A stretch of 64,000 nt of DNA from Halovibrio variabilis (GCF_007991175.1 NZ_BJXV01000002.1:186001-250000), one strand, 5' to 3'; positions 27,415 to 37,363 are shown, counted from the stretch's first letter. Translations and numbers: made by a program. Notes: generated by a model from the sequence alone, not told the origin.

Positions 27415-28452
27415 ATGTTAGAACACGACCGGCTGATCGCCGCTGAACCCGAACAAGGGGAGGGGCGCATAGACCACGCCATTCGCCCTAAGCGGCTGGA
27501 AGACTATATCGGCCAGCCGCGTGTGCGTGAGCAGCTGGAAATCTTTATCGGCGCCGCCCGGCTGCGCGAAGAGAGCTTGGATCATACCCTGGTATTTGGC
27601 CCTCCAGGGTTGGGCAAAACGACGCTTGCGCATATTATTGCCACCGAGATGGGGGTCGGCATGAAGTCGACCTCCGGCCCGGTGCTCGAGCGTGCCGGTG
27701 ACTTAGCCGCCATGCTGACCAATTTAGAGCCCGGCGACGTGCTGTTTATCGACGAAATTCATCGCCTATCGCCCGTGGTCGAAGAAGTGCTTTACCCGGC
27801 CATGGAAGATTTTCAGCTCGACATCATGATTGGCGAAGGGCCTGCGGCGCGTTCGATCAAGTTGGACCTTCCTCGCTTTACGCTGGTAGGCGCCACCACG
27901 CGCGCGGGTTTATTAACCTCGCCACTGCGAGACCGCTTTGGTATCGTTCAGCGGCTTGAGTTTTATAACCTCGAAGAGCTGACTGAAATTGTCTCGCGTT
28001 CGGCTCGCTTGTTAGGCGTTGAAACCAGCCACGACGGCGCCATTGAAGTCGCGCGTCGGGCACGTGGCACACCGCGGATTGCCAATCGCTTACTGCGCCG
28101 GGTACGCGATTACGCCGAAATGAAGGGCAACGGGGTGGTCGATGTTGCCACTGCTGATGCCGCCCTCAATATGCTCAATGTGGACCATCACGGTTTGGAT
28201 CATATGGACCGGCGGCTATTGCTGGCCATGATCGATAAGTTTGACGGTGGGCCGGTGGGCATTGACTCACTCGCCGCTGCCATCAGTGAAGAGCGTGACA
28301 CCATCGAAGATGTGATTGAGCCCTACCTCATTCAACAGGGCTTAATGATGCGCACCCCGCGCGGGCGTGTGGTCACTCGCCAAGCCTGGTTGCATTTCGA
28401 ACGCGTGCCCCACCAGCAGGCCACCGACATGGAAGGAGAGCGCCGCCCGTGA
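27415..28452 (+). CDS. ruvB: Holliday junction branch migration ATPase RuvB
   Basis: RuvB is the AAA+ motor of branch migration. The 345-residue protein has [14 protein letters not shown], Walker [15 protein letters not shown], Walker [12 protein letters not shown], sensor 1 [12 protein letters not shown], the arginine finger region [15 protein letters not shown] and the C-terminal winged helix with [17 protein letters not shown]. Its stop overlaps the GTG start of ybgC by four bases, so the two are translationally coupled. Confidence 0.98.
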   Translation: MLEHDRLIAAEPEQGEGRIDHAIRPKRLEDYIGQPRVREQLEIFIGAARLREESLDHTLVFGPPGLGKTTLAHIIATEMGVGMKSTSGPVLERAGDLAAMLTNLEPGDVLFIDEIHRLSPVVEEVLYPAMEDFQLDIMIGEGPAARSIKLDLPRFTLVGATTRAGLLTSPLRDRFGIVQRLEFYNLEELTEIVSRSARLLGVETSHDGAIEVARRARGTPRIANRLLRRVRDYAEMKGNGVVDVATADAALNMLNVDHHGLDHMDRRLLLAMIDKFDGGPVGIDSLAAAISEERDTIEDVIEPYLIQQGLMMRTPRGRVVTRQAWLHFERVPHQQATDMEGERRP

Positions 28453-28862
28453 GCCGTTGCATCAAAGAGGGCTATCGCCTGCCGCTGCGGGTTTATATGG
28501 AAGATACTGACGCTGGTGGTATTGTCTACTACGTTAACTACTTGAAGTTTATGGAGCGTGCGCGCAGCGAATGGCTACGCCAGTTAGGCCTTAATCAGCA
28601 AACGCTGCTAGACGAAGGCACGCAGCTAGTGGTATACCGCTTGGCCTGTCACTACGCGAAACCGGCTTGCCTGGACGACGCGTTGGAAATTAGTGCTCAC
28701 GTTAGCGATGTTGGGCGCTGTCGAATGACATTTGAACAGCAGGTTTGGCGCGAGAAGGAACTCCTTTGCTCTGCCACAGTCGAGATAGCCTGCTTGAGCA
28801 CCGAGCGTTTGCGACCCAAAGCATGGCCAACATCGCTCAATGTTTTGACCCGGGCCTCTTAA
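28449..28862 (+). CDS. ybgC: Tol-Pal system-associated acyl-CoA thioesterase
   Basis: YbgC is a hot-dog fold thioesterase that accompanies the Tol-Pal genes and has been linked to phospholipid metabolism. The 137-residue protein has the signature [20 protein letters not shown] with the catalytic aspartate, followed by [11 protein letters not shown]. It starts at GTG, overlapping the end of ruvB by four bases, with GGAGAG upstream. It directly precedes tolQ, in the conserved order. Confidence 0.95.
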   Translation: MSRCIKEGYRLPLRVYMEDTDAGGIVYYVNYLKFMERARSEWLRQLGLNQQTLLDEGTQLVVYRLACHYAKPACLDDALEISAHVSDVGRCRMTFEQQVWREKELLCSATVEIACLSTERLRPKAWPTSLNVLTRAS

Positions 28863-28920
28863 CCAAGAGGTCACTCACTGCGTCGGCAATCCCGACCCTA
28901 CTAGATTGATGAGGGCACCT

Positions 28921-29616
28921 GTGAACGATAACACCATGTCCATTCCCCACCTGATAATGAATGCCAGCACCGTGGTCCAGCTGGTAATGTTGCTACTGTT
29001 GGTGGGGTCAATCCTCTCTTGGGTAGTGATTTTTCAGCGCAGTATTGCACTGCGCCGTGCCAAGCAAGAGTACAACCACTTTGAAGAAGCTTTTTGGTCC
29101 GGTGTCGACTTAAACGAGCTTTACCGGGAAATTCCCGTCGATGATCCTCGTCACGGCGCCGAACATATTTTTCAGTCGGGCTTTCGCGAATTTAACCGTC
29201 TAATGCCCAAAACGCGTGATGCGGGCACCATTTTAGAAGGTGTCCAACGCAGTATGCGCGTGGCGTGGTCGCGGGAAGAAGATCGTTTAACGCAACACCT
29301 CGTTTTTCTTGCCACCGTTGCTTCAGCCAGCCCTTATATTGGTCTATTTGGCACCGTGTGGGGCATTATGGGGTCGTTCCAAGCACTGTCGCTTACCCAA
29401 CAAGCCACCCTGGCCACGGTCGCTCCCTGGATTGCCGAAGCGCTTATTGCCACCGCTATGGGGCTGTTTGCGGCGATTCCCGCGGTTATTTTCTATAACC
29501 GTTTGTCAAATGCCTCATCTCGTTTGCTGGGTAAATACGAAGACTTCGCCGAAGAGTTTCACGCTATCCTGCACCGCAATTTGCAAGGTCGTGACGGCAA
29601 ACAGAGCGAGAGCTAA
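28921..29616 (+). CDS. tolQ: Tol-Pal protein TolQ
   Basis: TolQ is the inner-membrane motor subunit that, with TolR, uses proton flow to energise TolA during envelope constriction. The 231-residue protein has an N-terminal membrane helix (about 15-35) and two more in the second half (LFGTVWGIMGSFQAL and ALIATAMGLFAAIPAVIFYN), as in the MotA/ExbB/TolQ family. I take the GTG at 28921, with GAGGG five bases upstream, which gives a start like that of E. coli TolQ. An ATG at 28936 is a shorter alternative. It is first of tolQRAB-pal-cpoB. Confidence 0.96.
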   Translation: MNDNTMSIPHLIMNASTVVQLVMLLLLVGSILSWVVIFQRSIALRRAKQEYNHFEEAFWSGVDLNELYREIPVDDPRHGAEHIFQSGFREFNRLMPKTRDAGTILEGVQRSMRVAWSREEDRLTQHLVFLATVASASPYIGLFGTVWGIMGSFQALSLTQQATLATVAPWIAEALIATAMGLFAAIPAVIFYNRLSNASSRLLGKYEDFAEEFHAILHRNLQGRDGKQSES

Positions 29617-29627
29617 GGGAGACCGCC

Positions 29628-30071
29628 ATGCAAGGACCATTCAATCGTAGTAGTAACAGCAAGCCGATGGCGGAAATTAACGTGGTTCCTTTCATCGACA
29701 TTATGCTGGTACTGCTGGTGGTTTTTATGATCACCGCGCCGATGCTGACGCAAGGCGTACAAGTTGATCTACCGCAAGTCTCCTCCCAGCCCATTGACAG
29801 CCAGGAAGATAATGACCCGATTGTTATCTCGGTTGACCGCGAAGGGGAGTACTTCATCACCCTGGGCGAGGACTCCACGTCTGTCACGCTGAATGAAATG
29901 TCCCAGCGTGTGGTGACGATATTAGAGCGCCGTCCGGGCACGCCGGTGATGGTGCGTGGCGACCGCAATGTCCAGTATGGGCAGATTGTTGTGTTAATGA
30001 GTACGCTACAAGGAGCCGGGGTCGCTAACGTAGGGCTGCTTTCTGAGCCGTCGCAAGATGGGGAAGGGTAA
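29628..30071 (+). CDS. tolR: Tol-Pal protein TolR
   Basis: TolR partners TolQ in the proton-driven motor. The 147-residue protein has one N-terminal membrane helix, PFIDIMLVLLVVFMITAPM, carrying the essential aspartate at residue 24. A periplasmic domain with GDRNVQYGQIVVLMSTLQGAG follows near the end, typical of ExbD/TolR. It begins 11 bases after tolQ, and its end overlaps the long open frame of tolA, so the operon is tightly packed. Confidence 0.96.
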   Translation: MQGPFNRSSNSKPMAEINVVPFIDIMLVLLVVFMITAPMLTQGVQVDLPQVSSQPIDSQEDNDPIVISVDREGEYFITLGEDSTSVTLNEMSQRVVTILERRPGTPVMVRGDRNVQYGQIVVLMSTLQGAGVANVGLLSEPSQDGEG

Positions 30072-30078
30072 AGCGCAC

Positions 30079-31266
30079 ATGGCAGTAAAATCTTCTCGCG
30101 ATCGCCAGGATGTTGGCTATAAATGGCCGACTATTTTGGCGATCGCCGTGCATGCGGCGATTGTCGGTTTTAGCCTGATTAGCTTACCCAGCCGCACGGC
30201 GGAGCCTGATAGCTCCTCCATTGTTCAAGCGACGCTGGTGAGTACCGAGACGTTCACCGATCAAGCTCAGCAGGCAACGGAGCAACAAGCGGCAATGAAT
30301 GCCCCTGCCGCAGCCCCAGAGCCTGAAGAGGCTGAGGCGCCGGAAGAGCCTTCAGCTAGTGAAGAGCCCTCAGCCAGCGAAGAGCAAGCCGCTGCGGAGC
30401 AGCAAGCAGCGGAAGAGGCTGCCCAGCAGGCGGCAGAAGCGCAACAGGCCCTAGAAGAAGCCCGTGAAGCGGCTGAAGCAGAGGCCCAGCGCCGCGCCCA
30501 AGAGGCAGCGGAGTTGGCCGAACAACAGGCTCAGGAAGCGGCTGAACGCGAGGCAGAAGCCGAAGCGGTCGCCGAGCAACTGCGCGAAGTGGAAGAGGCG
30601 CGCCGCCAGCAGGAAGCCGCCGAGCAACAGCAACGTGAAGCAGCAGAAGCCGAGCGCCAGCGCGAAGCCGAAGAACAGCAGCGTCGAGAGGCGGAAGAAG
30701 CCGAACGTCAACGTGAAGCGGCCGAGGAACAGCGCCGTGAGGAAGAAGAGGCTCAACGCCAGCGGGAAGCCGAAGAACAACGCCTGCGTGAGGAAGAAGA
30801 GGCTCAACGGGAACGCGAGGCTGAAGCACAAAGGCAACGCGAAGCCGAAGAACAGCAGCGTCGCGAAGCAGAAGCCCAGCGTCAAAGAGAGGCCGAAGAA
30901 GCCGCAGAGGCGGCCATGCAGCGCCAGCTAGAAGGTGACGCCGCAGCAGCGGCTAATGCCCAGCAGGCTGAGCAGGCGGCCAACAGCTTTATCACTATTG
31001 TTCGCCGTGCTGTCGAGCAGGCATGGGTGATTCCGCCCGGGGCAAGTGATTCGATGAGTGCTACGCTACAAGTACGGCTAGGGCCATCAGGAGAAGTATT
31101 GGCAACGTCGATTGTGACCTCAAGCGGCGATGGTGCTTTTGACCGGTCTGTGATGCAGGCCGTTGAACATGCTGCACCGTTTGGTGAATTACGCGATTTG
31201 CCACTCGATCAGCAGCGCAATTTACGCCAGTTTAATCTGCGATTTACTCCGGGAGATGTCCGCTGA
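30079..31266 (+). CDS. tolA: Tol-Pal protein TolA
   Basis: TolA bridges inner and outer membrane. The 395-residue protein has one membrane helix near residues 15-35 ([19 protein letters not shown]). A very long helical domain II follows, about 60-290, built almost only of Glu, Ala, Gln and Arg with recurring AEEQRRE-type heptads. A C-terminal domain III (about 300-395) has [20 protein letters not shown] and a TonB-like fold. The ATG at 30079 is preferred, preceded by GAAGGG; an ATG at 30058 lies inside tolR. The low-complexity middle generates long spurious frames on the opposite strand. Its stop overlaps the tolB start. Confidence 0.95.
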   Translation: MAVKSSRDRQDVGYKWPTILAIAVHAAIVGFSLISLPSRTAEPDSSSIVQATLVSTETFTDQAQQATEQQAAMNAPAAAPEPEEAEAPEEPSASEEPSASEEQAAAEQQAAEEAAQQAAEAQQALEEAREAAEAEAQRRAQEAAELAEQQAQEAAEREAEAEAVAEQLREVEEARRQQEAAEQQQREAAEAERQREAEEQQRREAEEAERQREAAEEQRREEEEAQRQREAEEQRLREEEEAQREREAEAQRQREAEEQQRREAEAQRQREAEEAAEAAMQRQLEGDAAAAANAQQAEQAANSFITIVRRAVEQAWVIPPGASDSMSATLQVRLGPSGEVLATSIVTSSGDGAFDRSVMQAVEHAAPFGELRDLPLDQQRNLRQFNLRFTPGDVR

Positions 31267-32555
31267 TGCAAAGCTTGAGCAAAGTGTGGTTATTCTGTGC
31301 GCTGCTGCTAGTCAGCAGTTTGGCGAGTGCTAATAATCTAACCATTGAAATTACCCGCGGCAGCGATCAAGCGCTGCCAATCGGGGTGGTGCCCTTCGCC
31401 GGTTCAGACGGCATGCCCGAGGATGTCGCGCAGATCGTTCAAGATGACCTTGAACGCAGTGGCTATTTCGATCCTTTGGCGCGTAGCGACATGTTCGAGC
31501 AGCCTAGCCAATCTAATGATGTCCAGTTCGGTACTTGGCGCTCCCTGGACGTGCGCTATTTAGTGGTGGGAAGAGCAGAACAAACTGAGGGTGGCTTTGA
31601 GCTGCAGTTTGAGCTAATGGATATTAGCGGCCAGCGCCGCATGGTCGGAGAGACGGTTACCGTGCGCGGCAATGATCTGCGCGGTGCCGCTCACTATATT
31701 AGCGATCAAATTTTTGAAGAAATTACCGATATCCGCGGGGCGTTCTCAACCAAAATTGCCTACGTTACCGCCCAGGGTGTCGCTGATAATATGCAGTTTG
31801 GCCTCTACGTTGCCGATGCCGACGGGCGCCGCAGCGAACAGGTGTTGACCTCAGACCAGCCCATTATGTCACCGGCGTGGTCACCCGATGGCGGCAAGCT
31901 CGCCTATGTGTCTTTTGAATCTGGGCGTCCGGCGATCTACATACAAAATGTAGCAACCGGGCAACGCGTTCAAGCCACCTCCTTCGAGGGTATCAACGGT
32001 GCACCCACATGGTCGCCGGATGGTCGGCGCATCGCTATGTCACTGTCCAAAGATGGTCAGCCTGAAATCTATATTATGGATATTGGCAGCCGCTCATTAG
32101 AACGGATCACCAATAACAACAGCATTGATACCGAACCCGCCTGGGCGCCGGATGGCCAACGCCTGTTGTTCACCTCAGACCGCAGCGGCGGTCCGCAGCT
32201 TTACCAGTATTCGCTAAGCGGAGGCGAGGCCGAGCGACTGACCTTTACCGGTAATTACAATGCCCGTGGCCGCTATTCACCCGACGGTGAGCAGATATTC
32301 CTGATCCATCGCTCTAGCCGTGGCTACCAAGTGGCAAGGCAGGATTTAAGCGGTGACCGATTGGTGGTTTTAAGTGAATCAACACGAGATGAATCGCCTA
32401 GTGTTGCGCCGAACGGGACCATGGTAATCTTCGCTACCCAACAGGGTGGAAATGGGGTGCTAAGTGCTGTTTCTGCTGATGGCCGTTCTTCGTTTAGGCT
32501 GCCGTCAGCACAGGGCGATGTCCGTGATCCAGCGTGGTCACCCTTCTTAAACTGA
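31266..32555 (+). CDS. tolB: Tol-Pal protein TolB
   Basis: TolB is the periplasmic protein that switches between Pal and TolA. The 429-residue precursor has a signal peptide ending near SSLASA. An N-terminal domain ([20 protein letters not shown]) is followed by a six-bladed beta-propeller with repeated SPDGG, SPDGR, APDGQ and SPDGE motifs. The start ATG overlaps the tolA stop (TGATG). pal follows after 52 bases. Confidence 0.97.
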   Translation: MQSLSKVWLFCALLLVSSLASANNLTIEITRGSDQALPIGVVPFAGSDGMPEDVAQIVQDDLERSGYFDPLARSDMFEQPSQSNDVQFGTWRSLDVRYLVVGRAEQTEGGFELQFELMDISGQRRMVGETVTVRGNDLRGAAHYISDQIFEEITDIRGAFSTKIAYVTAQGVADNMQFGLYVADADGRRSEQVLTSDQPIMSPAWSPDGGKLAYVSFESGRPAIYIQNVATGQRVQATSFEGINGAPTWSPDGRRIAMSLSKDGQPEIYIMDIGSRSLERITNNNSIDTEPAWAPDGQRLLFTSDRSGGPQLYQYSLSGGEAERLTFTGNYNARGRYSPDGEQIFLIHRSSRGYQVARQDLSGDRLVVLSESTRDESPSVAPNGTMVIFATQQGGNGVLSAVSADGRSSFRLPSAQGDVRDPAWSPFLN

Positions 32556-32607
32556 TCAGCACCATTGATTAATTTGAAATTTTAGTTTTCAGGCAAGGAG
32601 TCTGATT

Positions 32608-33153
32608 ATGCAACTTAAACCGTTGGCTCGCTCATTAGCGGCAGCGCTATCCATCGTGGTAATCGCTGGCTGTTCCAGCACCGGCGGAACCCAGGACGGT
32701 GACTCGTACGGCAGCCAGGATGGCAGTACGACTGGTTCCAGCACCTCGGGTACAGGCACCGGTAGCCAGTATGGTTCTTCTACGGGTTCAGGCTCAGGCG
32801 CAAGCCAGCAAGCCGATTCGCGTATACCCGAAGTTCGCACTATCTACTTTGATTATGATCGCGACACGATTAAGAACGAGTATGAGTCTGTGGTGATGGC
32901 TCATGCCCGCTATTTGCGTGCCAACCCGAATGCTCAAGTGGTTCTCCACGGGCACACCGATGAACGGGGCACCCGTGAGTACAATATGGCATTGGGTGAA
33001 CGTCGTGCCAATGCGGTAGCGCGTTTTCTGAATATTCAGGGTGTTTCTTCATCACAAATGAGCGTGGTTAGCTACGGTGAAGAGCGTCCGGCCGTCAATG
33101 GTCAGGGCGAGAGCGCCTACGCTCAGAACCGCCGTGTTGTGTTTAACTATTAA
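32608..33153 (+). CDS. pal: Peptidoglycan-associated lipoprotein Pal
   Basis: Pal anchors the outer membrane to peptidoglycan. The 181-residue precursor has a lipobox VIAGC with the acylated cysteine at residue 22. A long flexible linker of Ser, Gly, Thr and Gln (about 24-70) comes next, longer than in E. coli. The OmpA-like domain carries HGHTDERGTREYNMALGERR, the peptidoglycan-binding signature. AAGGAG precedes the ATG. A hairpin follows before cpoB. Confidence 0.97.
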   Translation: MQLKPLARSLAAALSIVVIAGCSSTGGTQDGDSYGSQDGSTTGSSTSGTGTGSQYGSSTGSGSGASQQADSRIPEVRTIYFDYDRDTIKNEYESVVMAHARYLRANPNAQVVLHGHTDERGTREYNMALGERRANAVARFLNIQGVSSSQMSVVSYGEERPAVNGQGESAYAQNRRVVFNY

Positions 33154-33175
33154 GCATTTAATGATTGATGTATTG

Positions 33176-33204
33176 GGCGTGCGGCTAGAGCCGCACGCCG
33201 TTTT
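33176..33204 (+). terminator. Hairpin terminator between pal and cpoB
   Basis: A perfect 11-bp GC-rich stem (33176-33186 with 33189-33199) is followed by GTTTT. The short T run suggests partial termination, which would lower cpoB expression relative to pal. Confidence 0.7.
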
Positions 33205-33221
33205 GCATCGATGGAGCCATC

Positions 33222-34022
33222 ATGAATCACAGTCTTAAGCGTTACGTTAAGAGGCTGTGCGGTGCGGGAGCCTTAGTGCTCCCGCTGTCCGTATTGCCCC
33301 TGACAGCCGCGGCTCAGCAGCCGCTCGTACAAGACCTTTCCGGCGACTCTTCCAGTGGTGGCAGCTTCTATCAACAGACGCAGCGCCAGGAAGCGACCAG
33401 CGGAAATTTAGTGCTGTTTAATCAGGTCCAGGAGCATCAGCAGGAAATCCAGCAGTTGCGCGGTCAAATTGAAGAACTGCGTCACCAGTTGGAACAGCTG
33501 CGCCGCCAATCGCAGCAGCAGTACCTCGATATTGAAGATCGGTTAATGAGCAGCGGCCCTACACAGATTGAGCAGTCGACGCCAGCAATTGAGCCTGAAG
33601 CCGCTGAGGAAGTGGTTAACGCGCCGTCTAGTCGCAATGTCAGCGATGAGGCCCAAGCCGATTATCAAGCGGCTTTTGCCCACGTTCAGTCACGCCGTTT
33701 TGAGGATGCCATTGCAGCGTTTGAAGCCTTTGTGAGCGATTACCCCGATACCAGCTTAACGGCCAATGGCCATTATTGGCTGGGCGAGCTATACGCTGCA
33801 GAAGGCCAGCTTGAGGCCGCGGATCAAGCGTTCAGTCGCGTTATTGACGAATACAGTAGTAGCAGTAAAGTGCCCGATGCGATTTATAAGCTAGGCTTGG
33901 TAAAAGCGCGTCAAGGTGAAGCGGAACGCAGCCGAGAATTGCTGGAACAAGTGCGCGACGACTATCCGCAAAGCAGTGCCGCAGGGCTTGCCAATGACTT
34001 TTTACGCCAATCAGCGGGTTAA
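33222..34022 (+). CDS. cpoB: Cell division coordinator CpoB (YbgF)
   Basis: CpoB is a periplasmic TolA-binding protein that coordinates PBP1B with outer-membrane constriction. The 266-residue precursor has a signal peptide ending near LTAAAQ. A coiled-coil trimerisation segment follows (about 65-110, HQQEIQQLRGQIEELRHQLE and onward). A C-terminal TPR domain starts near residue 140 (DYQAAFAHVQSRRFEDAIAA) with three repeats. It is the last gene of the Tol-Pal cluster. Confidence 0.95.
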   Translation: MNHSLKRYVKRLCGAGALVLPLSVLPLTAAAQQPLVQDLSGDSSSGGSFYQQTQRQEATSGNLVLFNQVQEHQQEIQQLRGQIEELRHQLEQLRRQSQQQYLDIEDRLMSSGPTQIEQSTPAIEPEAAEEVVNAPSSRNVSDEAQADYQAAFAHVQSRRFEDAIAAFEAFVSDYPDTSLTANGHYWLGELYAAEGQLEAADQAFSRVIDEYSSSSKVPDAIYKLGLVKARQGEAERSRELLEQVRDDYPQSSAAGLANDFLRQSAG

Positions 34023-34043
34023 TTTTTGCTTCAAGGACTCAGC

Positions 34044-34805
34044 ATGAACTGCAAGATCGACTATCAACCAGCGCCCAACCTGTTGGCAAATCGCATCGTG
34101 TTGGTAACCGGCGCAGGGGACGGCATTGGCCGTGCGGCAGCGTTGAGCTATGCCCAGCACGGGGCCACCGTGATTCTATTGGGGCGTACCATTGCCAAGC
34201 TAGAGCGCGTCTACGATGAAATCGAAGCCGCAGGCGGTCCACAGCCAGCCATTTTTCCGTTGAACTTTGAAGGCGCCACGCTCAAGGATTTCCACGACAT
34301 GGCGGAAACCCTGGATAAAGAGTTCGGGCGTTTAGACGGCTTACTGCATAATGCGGGCTTGCTGGGGCGTATCACGCCCTTTGATCAGTACAATCCCGAG
34401 CTTTGGCAACAGGTCATGCAGGTTAATATCAACGGCCCGATTTGGATGACCCAGGCACTGCTGCCGTTGTTGCAGCAATCTGAAGACGCCTCAGTGATCT
34501 TTACTTCTTCCAGCGTTGGCCGCAAAGGGCGAGCCTATTGGGGCGCTTACTCGGTGTCTAAGTTTGCCACCGAAGGCTTCGTCGACGTGCTGGCCGATGA
34601 GCTCGCGAACCAGTCCAATATTCGTGTCAATTCGCTCAACCCGGGCGCAACACGCACCCAAATGCGGCGTACCGCCTTTCCCGGTGAAGACCCCTTCACT
34701 CTGCGTACCCCGGAAGACATTATGCCTACCTATTTATGGCTAATGGGCCCGGACAGCGCCGGCATCAGCGGCGACAAGCTGGATGCTCAGCCGCCGCGAG
34801 CTTAG
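34044..34805 (+). CDS. yciK: YciK-family short-chain dehydrogenase
   Basis: A 253-residue SDR oxidoreductase. The NAD(P) motif VTGAGDGIGRAAAL and the catalytic set are intact: NAG in LHNAGLLG, serine in SSSVGRKGR, and YSVSK with tyrosine and lysine. The sequence resembles E. coli YciK throughout, whose substrate is unknown. The ATG at 34044 has AAGGA seven bases upstream; the TTG at 34026 is less likely. It follows cpoB and converges on mupP. In Pseudomonas, yciK, mupP and ubiG are also neighbours, so the grouping is conserved although the orientation here differs. Confidence 0.9.
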   Translation: MNCKIDYQPAPNLLANRIVLVTGAGDGIGRAAALSYAQHGATVILLGRTIAKLERVYDEIEAAGGPQPAIFPLNFEGATLKDFHDMAETLDKEFGRLDGLLHNAGLLGRITPFDQYNPELWQQVMQVNINGPIWMTQALLPLLQQSEDASVIFTSSSVGRKGRAYWGAYSVSKFATEGFVDVLADELANQSNIRVNSLNPGATRTQMRRTAFPGEDPFTLRTPEDIMPTYLWLMGPDSAGISGDKLDAQPPRA

Positions 34806-34848
34806 AAACCTTTATTCTTAGAAGCCCTTATTGTTAGAAAGCCTGACA
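34801..34848. repeat. Three tandem 16-bp direct repeats
   Basis: CTTAGAAACCTTTATT (34801-34816), CTTAGAAGCCCTTATT (34817-34832) and GTTAGAAAGCCTGACA (34833-34848). The first copy contains the yciK stop codon. They fill most of the space between the convergent yciK and mupP genes. Confidence 0.75.
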
Positions 34849-34862
34849 ACGCTGTCGATGTT

Positions 34863-35531
34863 CTAGCGCTTGAACGCGCCCAGGGCATCGACAAGTGCGG
34901 CGCACTCTGCAAACCATAGATCAGCAGGCCACTGCTGATAGTCATCTTCTTCGCTAATATATCCATAACCCACCGCCACAGCGGTCATGCCTGCGGCGAC
35001 TGCTGCCTCGATATCCCGCGCATGGTCACCGATATACCAGCACTGCTCCGGCTCAACGCCAAGCCGCCGGGCCGCCTCCCAAAGCGGCTCAGGGGCTGGT
35101 TTTTTAACGCTAAGATCATCCGCACATAGCAGGGCGCCGGGCTGCAAGGCCAGTGCGTCTAATAGCGGTAGCGTATAGCGGCGTGGTTTATTGGTCACAA
35201 TCCCCCAGGGCCGCTGATCGCCATGCCAGTCTTTGAGCCACACATCGAGTGGCGAAAAAATCCGGCTATGAACGGCGACAGCCTGCTCATAGGCATCGAG
35301 CAGAAACTGACGTGCATGCGCATGCCCATCCGATGTAGCTTCTAATCCCAGCGCCAGCGTGACCAGCGCACTGCCGCCGTTAGAGACCTGACGACGAATC
35401 ACTTCAAAGGGCAGTGGGTCTAAGCCATGGTGAATGCGTAGCGCATTGGTGGCTTGGGCCAAATCTGGAGCGGTATCGACCAGCGTGCCATCCAGATCGA
35501 AGAGTATCGCTTGAGGCGCTTGCATCGGCAT
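34863..35531 (-). CDS. mupP: HAD phosphatase, probable N-acetylmuramic acid 6-phosphate phosphatase MupP
   Basis: A 222-residue HAD-superfamily phosphatase of the phosphoglycolate phosphatase group. Motif I is FDLDGTLVDTAPDL, motif II lies in GIVTNKPRRYT, motif III is the lysine in VKKPAPEPL, and motif IV is YIGDHARDIEAA. In Pseudomonas the homologue beside ubiG is MupP, which dephosphorylates MurNAc-6-phosphate in the AmgK/MurU peptidoglycan recycling path. The same neighbours here favour MupP over Gph. The ATG directly follows the ubiG stop, so the two are translationally coupled. The distinction from Gph rests on synteny. Confidence 0.85.
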   Translation of the reverse strand: MPMQAPQAILFDLDGTLVDTAPDLAQATNALRIHHGLDPLPFEVIRRQVSNGGSALVTLALGLEATSDGHAHARQFLLDAYEQAVAVHSRIFSPLDVWLKDWHGDQRPWGIVTNKPRRYTLPLLDALALQPGALLCADDLSVKKPAPEPLWEAARRLGVEPEQCWYIGDHARDIEAAVAAGMTAVAVGYGYISEEDDYQQWPADLWFAECAALVDALGAFKR

Positions 35532-36275
35532 TTAGTCGCTCACCTTGCGGCAGTACATCATATAGTTGACCGAAACGTCATGGCTAACCAAACGGTAGTG
35601 GCGGGTTAGCGGGTTGTAGGTAAGTCCTGTTTGTTCGCGCACTTCCAAGCCACTGTCGCGAGACCAGGTGGCCATTTCTGACGGGCGAATAAATTTTGCA
35701 TAGTGATGCGTACCCCTGGGGAGCAGCCTAAGCACATACTCGGCGCCTAAAATGGCGAAAGCATAGGCCTTAGCGGTGCGATTCAGGGTAGAGAAAAACA
35801 CATAGCCCCCCGGGCGAACCAGCGTGCTGCAGGCGCGAATGACGGATGCCGGGTCGGGCACGTGCTCAAGCATCTCCATGCAGGTCACCACGTCATAAAA
35901 ACCGGGCTGTTGAGCCGCCAGGGCTTCGACGCTAATACGTTGATAGTCAACGCTAACGCCGCGTTCTTCCGCGTGTAGGCGAGCAACCGCTAACGGTGCT
36001 TCGCCGAGATCGATGCCGGTGACCTGAGCCCCGCGATGGGCCATCGATTCGCTCAAGATGCCGCCACCACAGCCAACGTCGAGCACTTTTTTACCGGCAA
36101 GCCCGGCGCGGGCATCAATAAAATTTAAACGCAGGGGATTAATCTCATGCAGCGGTTTAAATTCACCCTGCGGGTCCCACCAGCGGCTAGCAAGCGCTTC
36201 AAATTTGGCGACTTCTGCGGCATCGACATTGCCTTGATAGTGATCAGCAGTGCTATCCTGTGGTGTTGTTGGCAT
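35532..36275 (-). CDS. ubiG: Ubiquinone biosynthesis O-methyltransferase UbiG
   Basis: UbiG carries out both O-methylations of ubiquinone synthesis with S-adenosylmethionine. The 247-residue protein contains [20 protein letters not shown], the SAM motif [22 protein letters not shown] and the late [10 protein letters not shown], all typical. The ATG at 36275 has AGGAG seven bases upstream; the longer frame to 36356 adds residues unlike the family. It is followed without a gap by mupP. Confidence 0.96.
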   Translation of the reverse strand: MPTTPQDSTADHYQGNVDAAEVAKFEALASRWWDPQGEFKPLHEINPLRLNFIDARAGLAGKKVLDVGCGGGILSESMAHRGAQVTGIDLGEAPLAVARLHAEERGVSVDYQRISVEALAAQQPGFYDVVTCMEMLEHVPDPASVIRACSTLVRPGGYVFFSTLNRTAKAYAFAILGAEYVLRLLPRGTHHYAKFIRPSEMATWSRDSGLEVREQTGLTYNPLTRHYRLVSHDVSVNYMMYCRKVSD

Positions 36276-36330
36276 TTTATGGCTCCTGGTGTCATTGGGC
36301 ATGGAGTGGGGTGTGTCCGCGTAAGCACTC

Positions 36331-36454
36331 GCGACTGTCCTTGCGACTGTCTTCACGATTGCCCATTAGCGAGGTGGCATCCACTCACGCCTTCAGTATT
36401 ATGGACATTCTAACCACTCCTGTGTCGGAACGCATGACCTATGTCGGAACGCAT
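36331..36454. repeat. Short direct repeats between ubiG and galU
   Basis: Two pairs occur in this divergent spacer. GCGACTGTCCTT/GCGACTGTCTTC lie at 36331-36342 and 36343-36354. TGTCGGAACGCAT lies at 36423-36435 and again at 36442-36454, 19 bases apart and just before the galU ribosome site. They could be regulator sites for galU or slippage products. Confidence 0.7.
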
Positions 36455-36469
36455 AAAAAGGACCTCTTT

Positions 36470-37360
36470 ATGATTCGTAAAGCCGTATTACCTGTCGCCG
36501 GGTTTGGCACCCGCTGCTTGCCGGCATCGAAGGCTATTCCCAAGGAGATGATTACGATTGTCGATAGGCCGGTCATCCAATATGTCGTTGAAGAGGCGAT
36601 TGCCGCCGGTATTCGTGAGATCGTTCTGGTTACCAGCAGCAACAAAAATGCCATCGAAAACCATTTCGACACTCACGCAGAATTAGAGGCCAGCCTTGAA
36701 GCCAAAGGCAAACATGAGCTGTTAGCGATGATACGCGGCCTGGTGCCCGACAACGTCAGCATCATCAGCATTCGCCAGGGCGTACCGCTAGGGCTAGGCC
36801 ATGCGGTTTTATGCGCGCGCCCCATCATTGGTGACGATGAGCCTTTTGCCGTGCTGTTGCCCGATGTCTTGGTGGATAATAGCGCCAATCAGGCAACCGA
36901 CTTAGCCGGTATGCTGGCCGCGTATGATCAGCAGCAAACAGCCCAGCTAATGGTGGAAGAGGTTGACTGGGAGCAGGTAGAAAAGTACGGCATCGTGGCT
37001 CCGTCTGGCGAGGCCCCGGCGGCAAACGAATCGGCGGATCTAATCCGTATGGTAGAAAAGCCCAAGCGCGAGGCAGCGCCCTCTAACCTGGCGGTGATTG
37101 GGCGTTACGCGCTGCCCAACCATATTTTTTCGATCTTGGCAGCAACACCGCCCGGCGCGGGTGGCGAGATCCAACTAACCGATGCGCTGGAAACGCTGCG
37201 CGAACAGTCGGGCGTTCAGGCGTATCGCATGCAGGGCACCACCTACGATTGCGGCCAGCCGCTGGGCTATCTTGAAGCCACGCTAGCCTACGCCCGGCGT
37301 CACCCCGAGTTTGGCGAGGGTTTCCAGGCGCTGCTATCCCGTTACCATCAAGGAGAGTGA
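36470..37360 (+). CDS. galU: UTP--glucose-1-phosphate uridylyltransferase
   Basis: GalU makes UDP-glucose for envelope polysaccharides and osmoprotective glucosides. The 296-residue protein has the nucleotidyltransferase signature LPVAGFGTRCLPASKAIPKE, RQGVPLGLGHAVLCAR, and VEKPKREAAPSNLAVIGRY, as in bacterial GalU. The ATG at 36470 has AAAAGGA seven bases upstream. Longer frames to 36260 are not family-like. It is followed after three bases by an Ugd homologue, so both are made from one transcript. Confidence 0.96.
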   Translation: MIRKAVLPVAGFGTRCLPASKAIPKEMITIVDRPVIQYVVEEAIAAGIREIVLVTSSNKNAIENHFDTHAELEASLEAKGKHELLAMIRGLVPDNVSIISIRQGVPLGLGHAVLCARPIIGDDEPFAVLLPDVLVDNSANQATDLAGMLAAYDQQQTAQLMVEEVDWEQVEKYGIVAPSGEAPAANESADLIRMVEKPKREAAPSNLAVIGRYALPNHIFSILAATPPGAGGEIQLTDALETLREQSGVQAYRMQGTTYDCGQPLGYLEATLAYARRHPEFGEGFQALLSRYHQGE

Positions 37361-37363
37361 CCC

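Noticed and set aside
30356..30885. Two long minus-strand frames (157 and 144 codons) opposite tolA
   Set aside because: They are leucine/proline- or phenylalanine-rich mirror products of the repetitive Glu/Ala/Gln/Arg codons of TolA domain II and have no ribosome site or family likeness.
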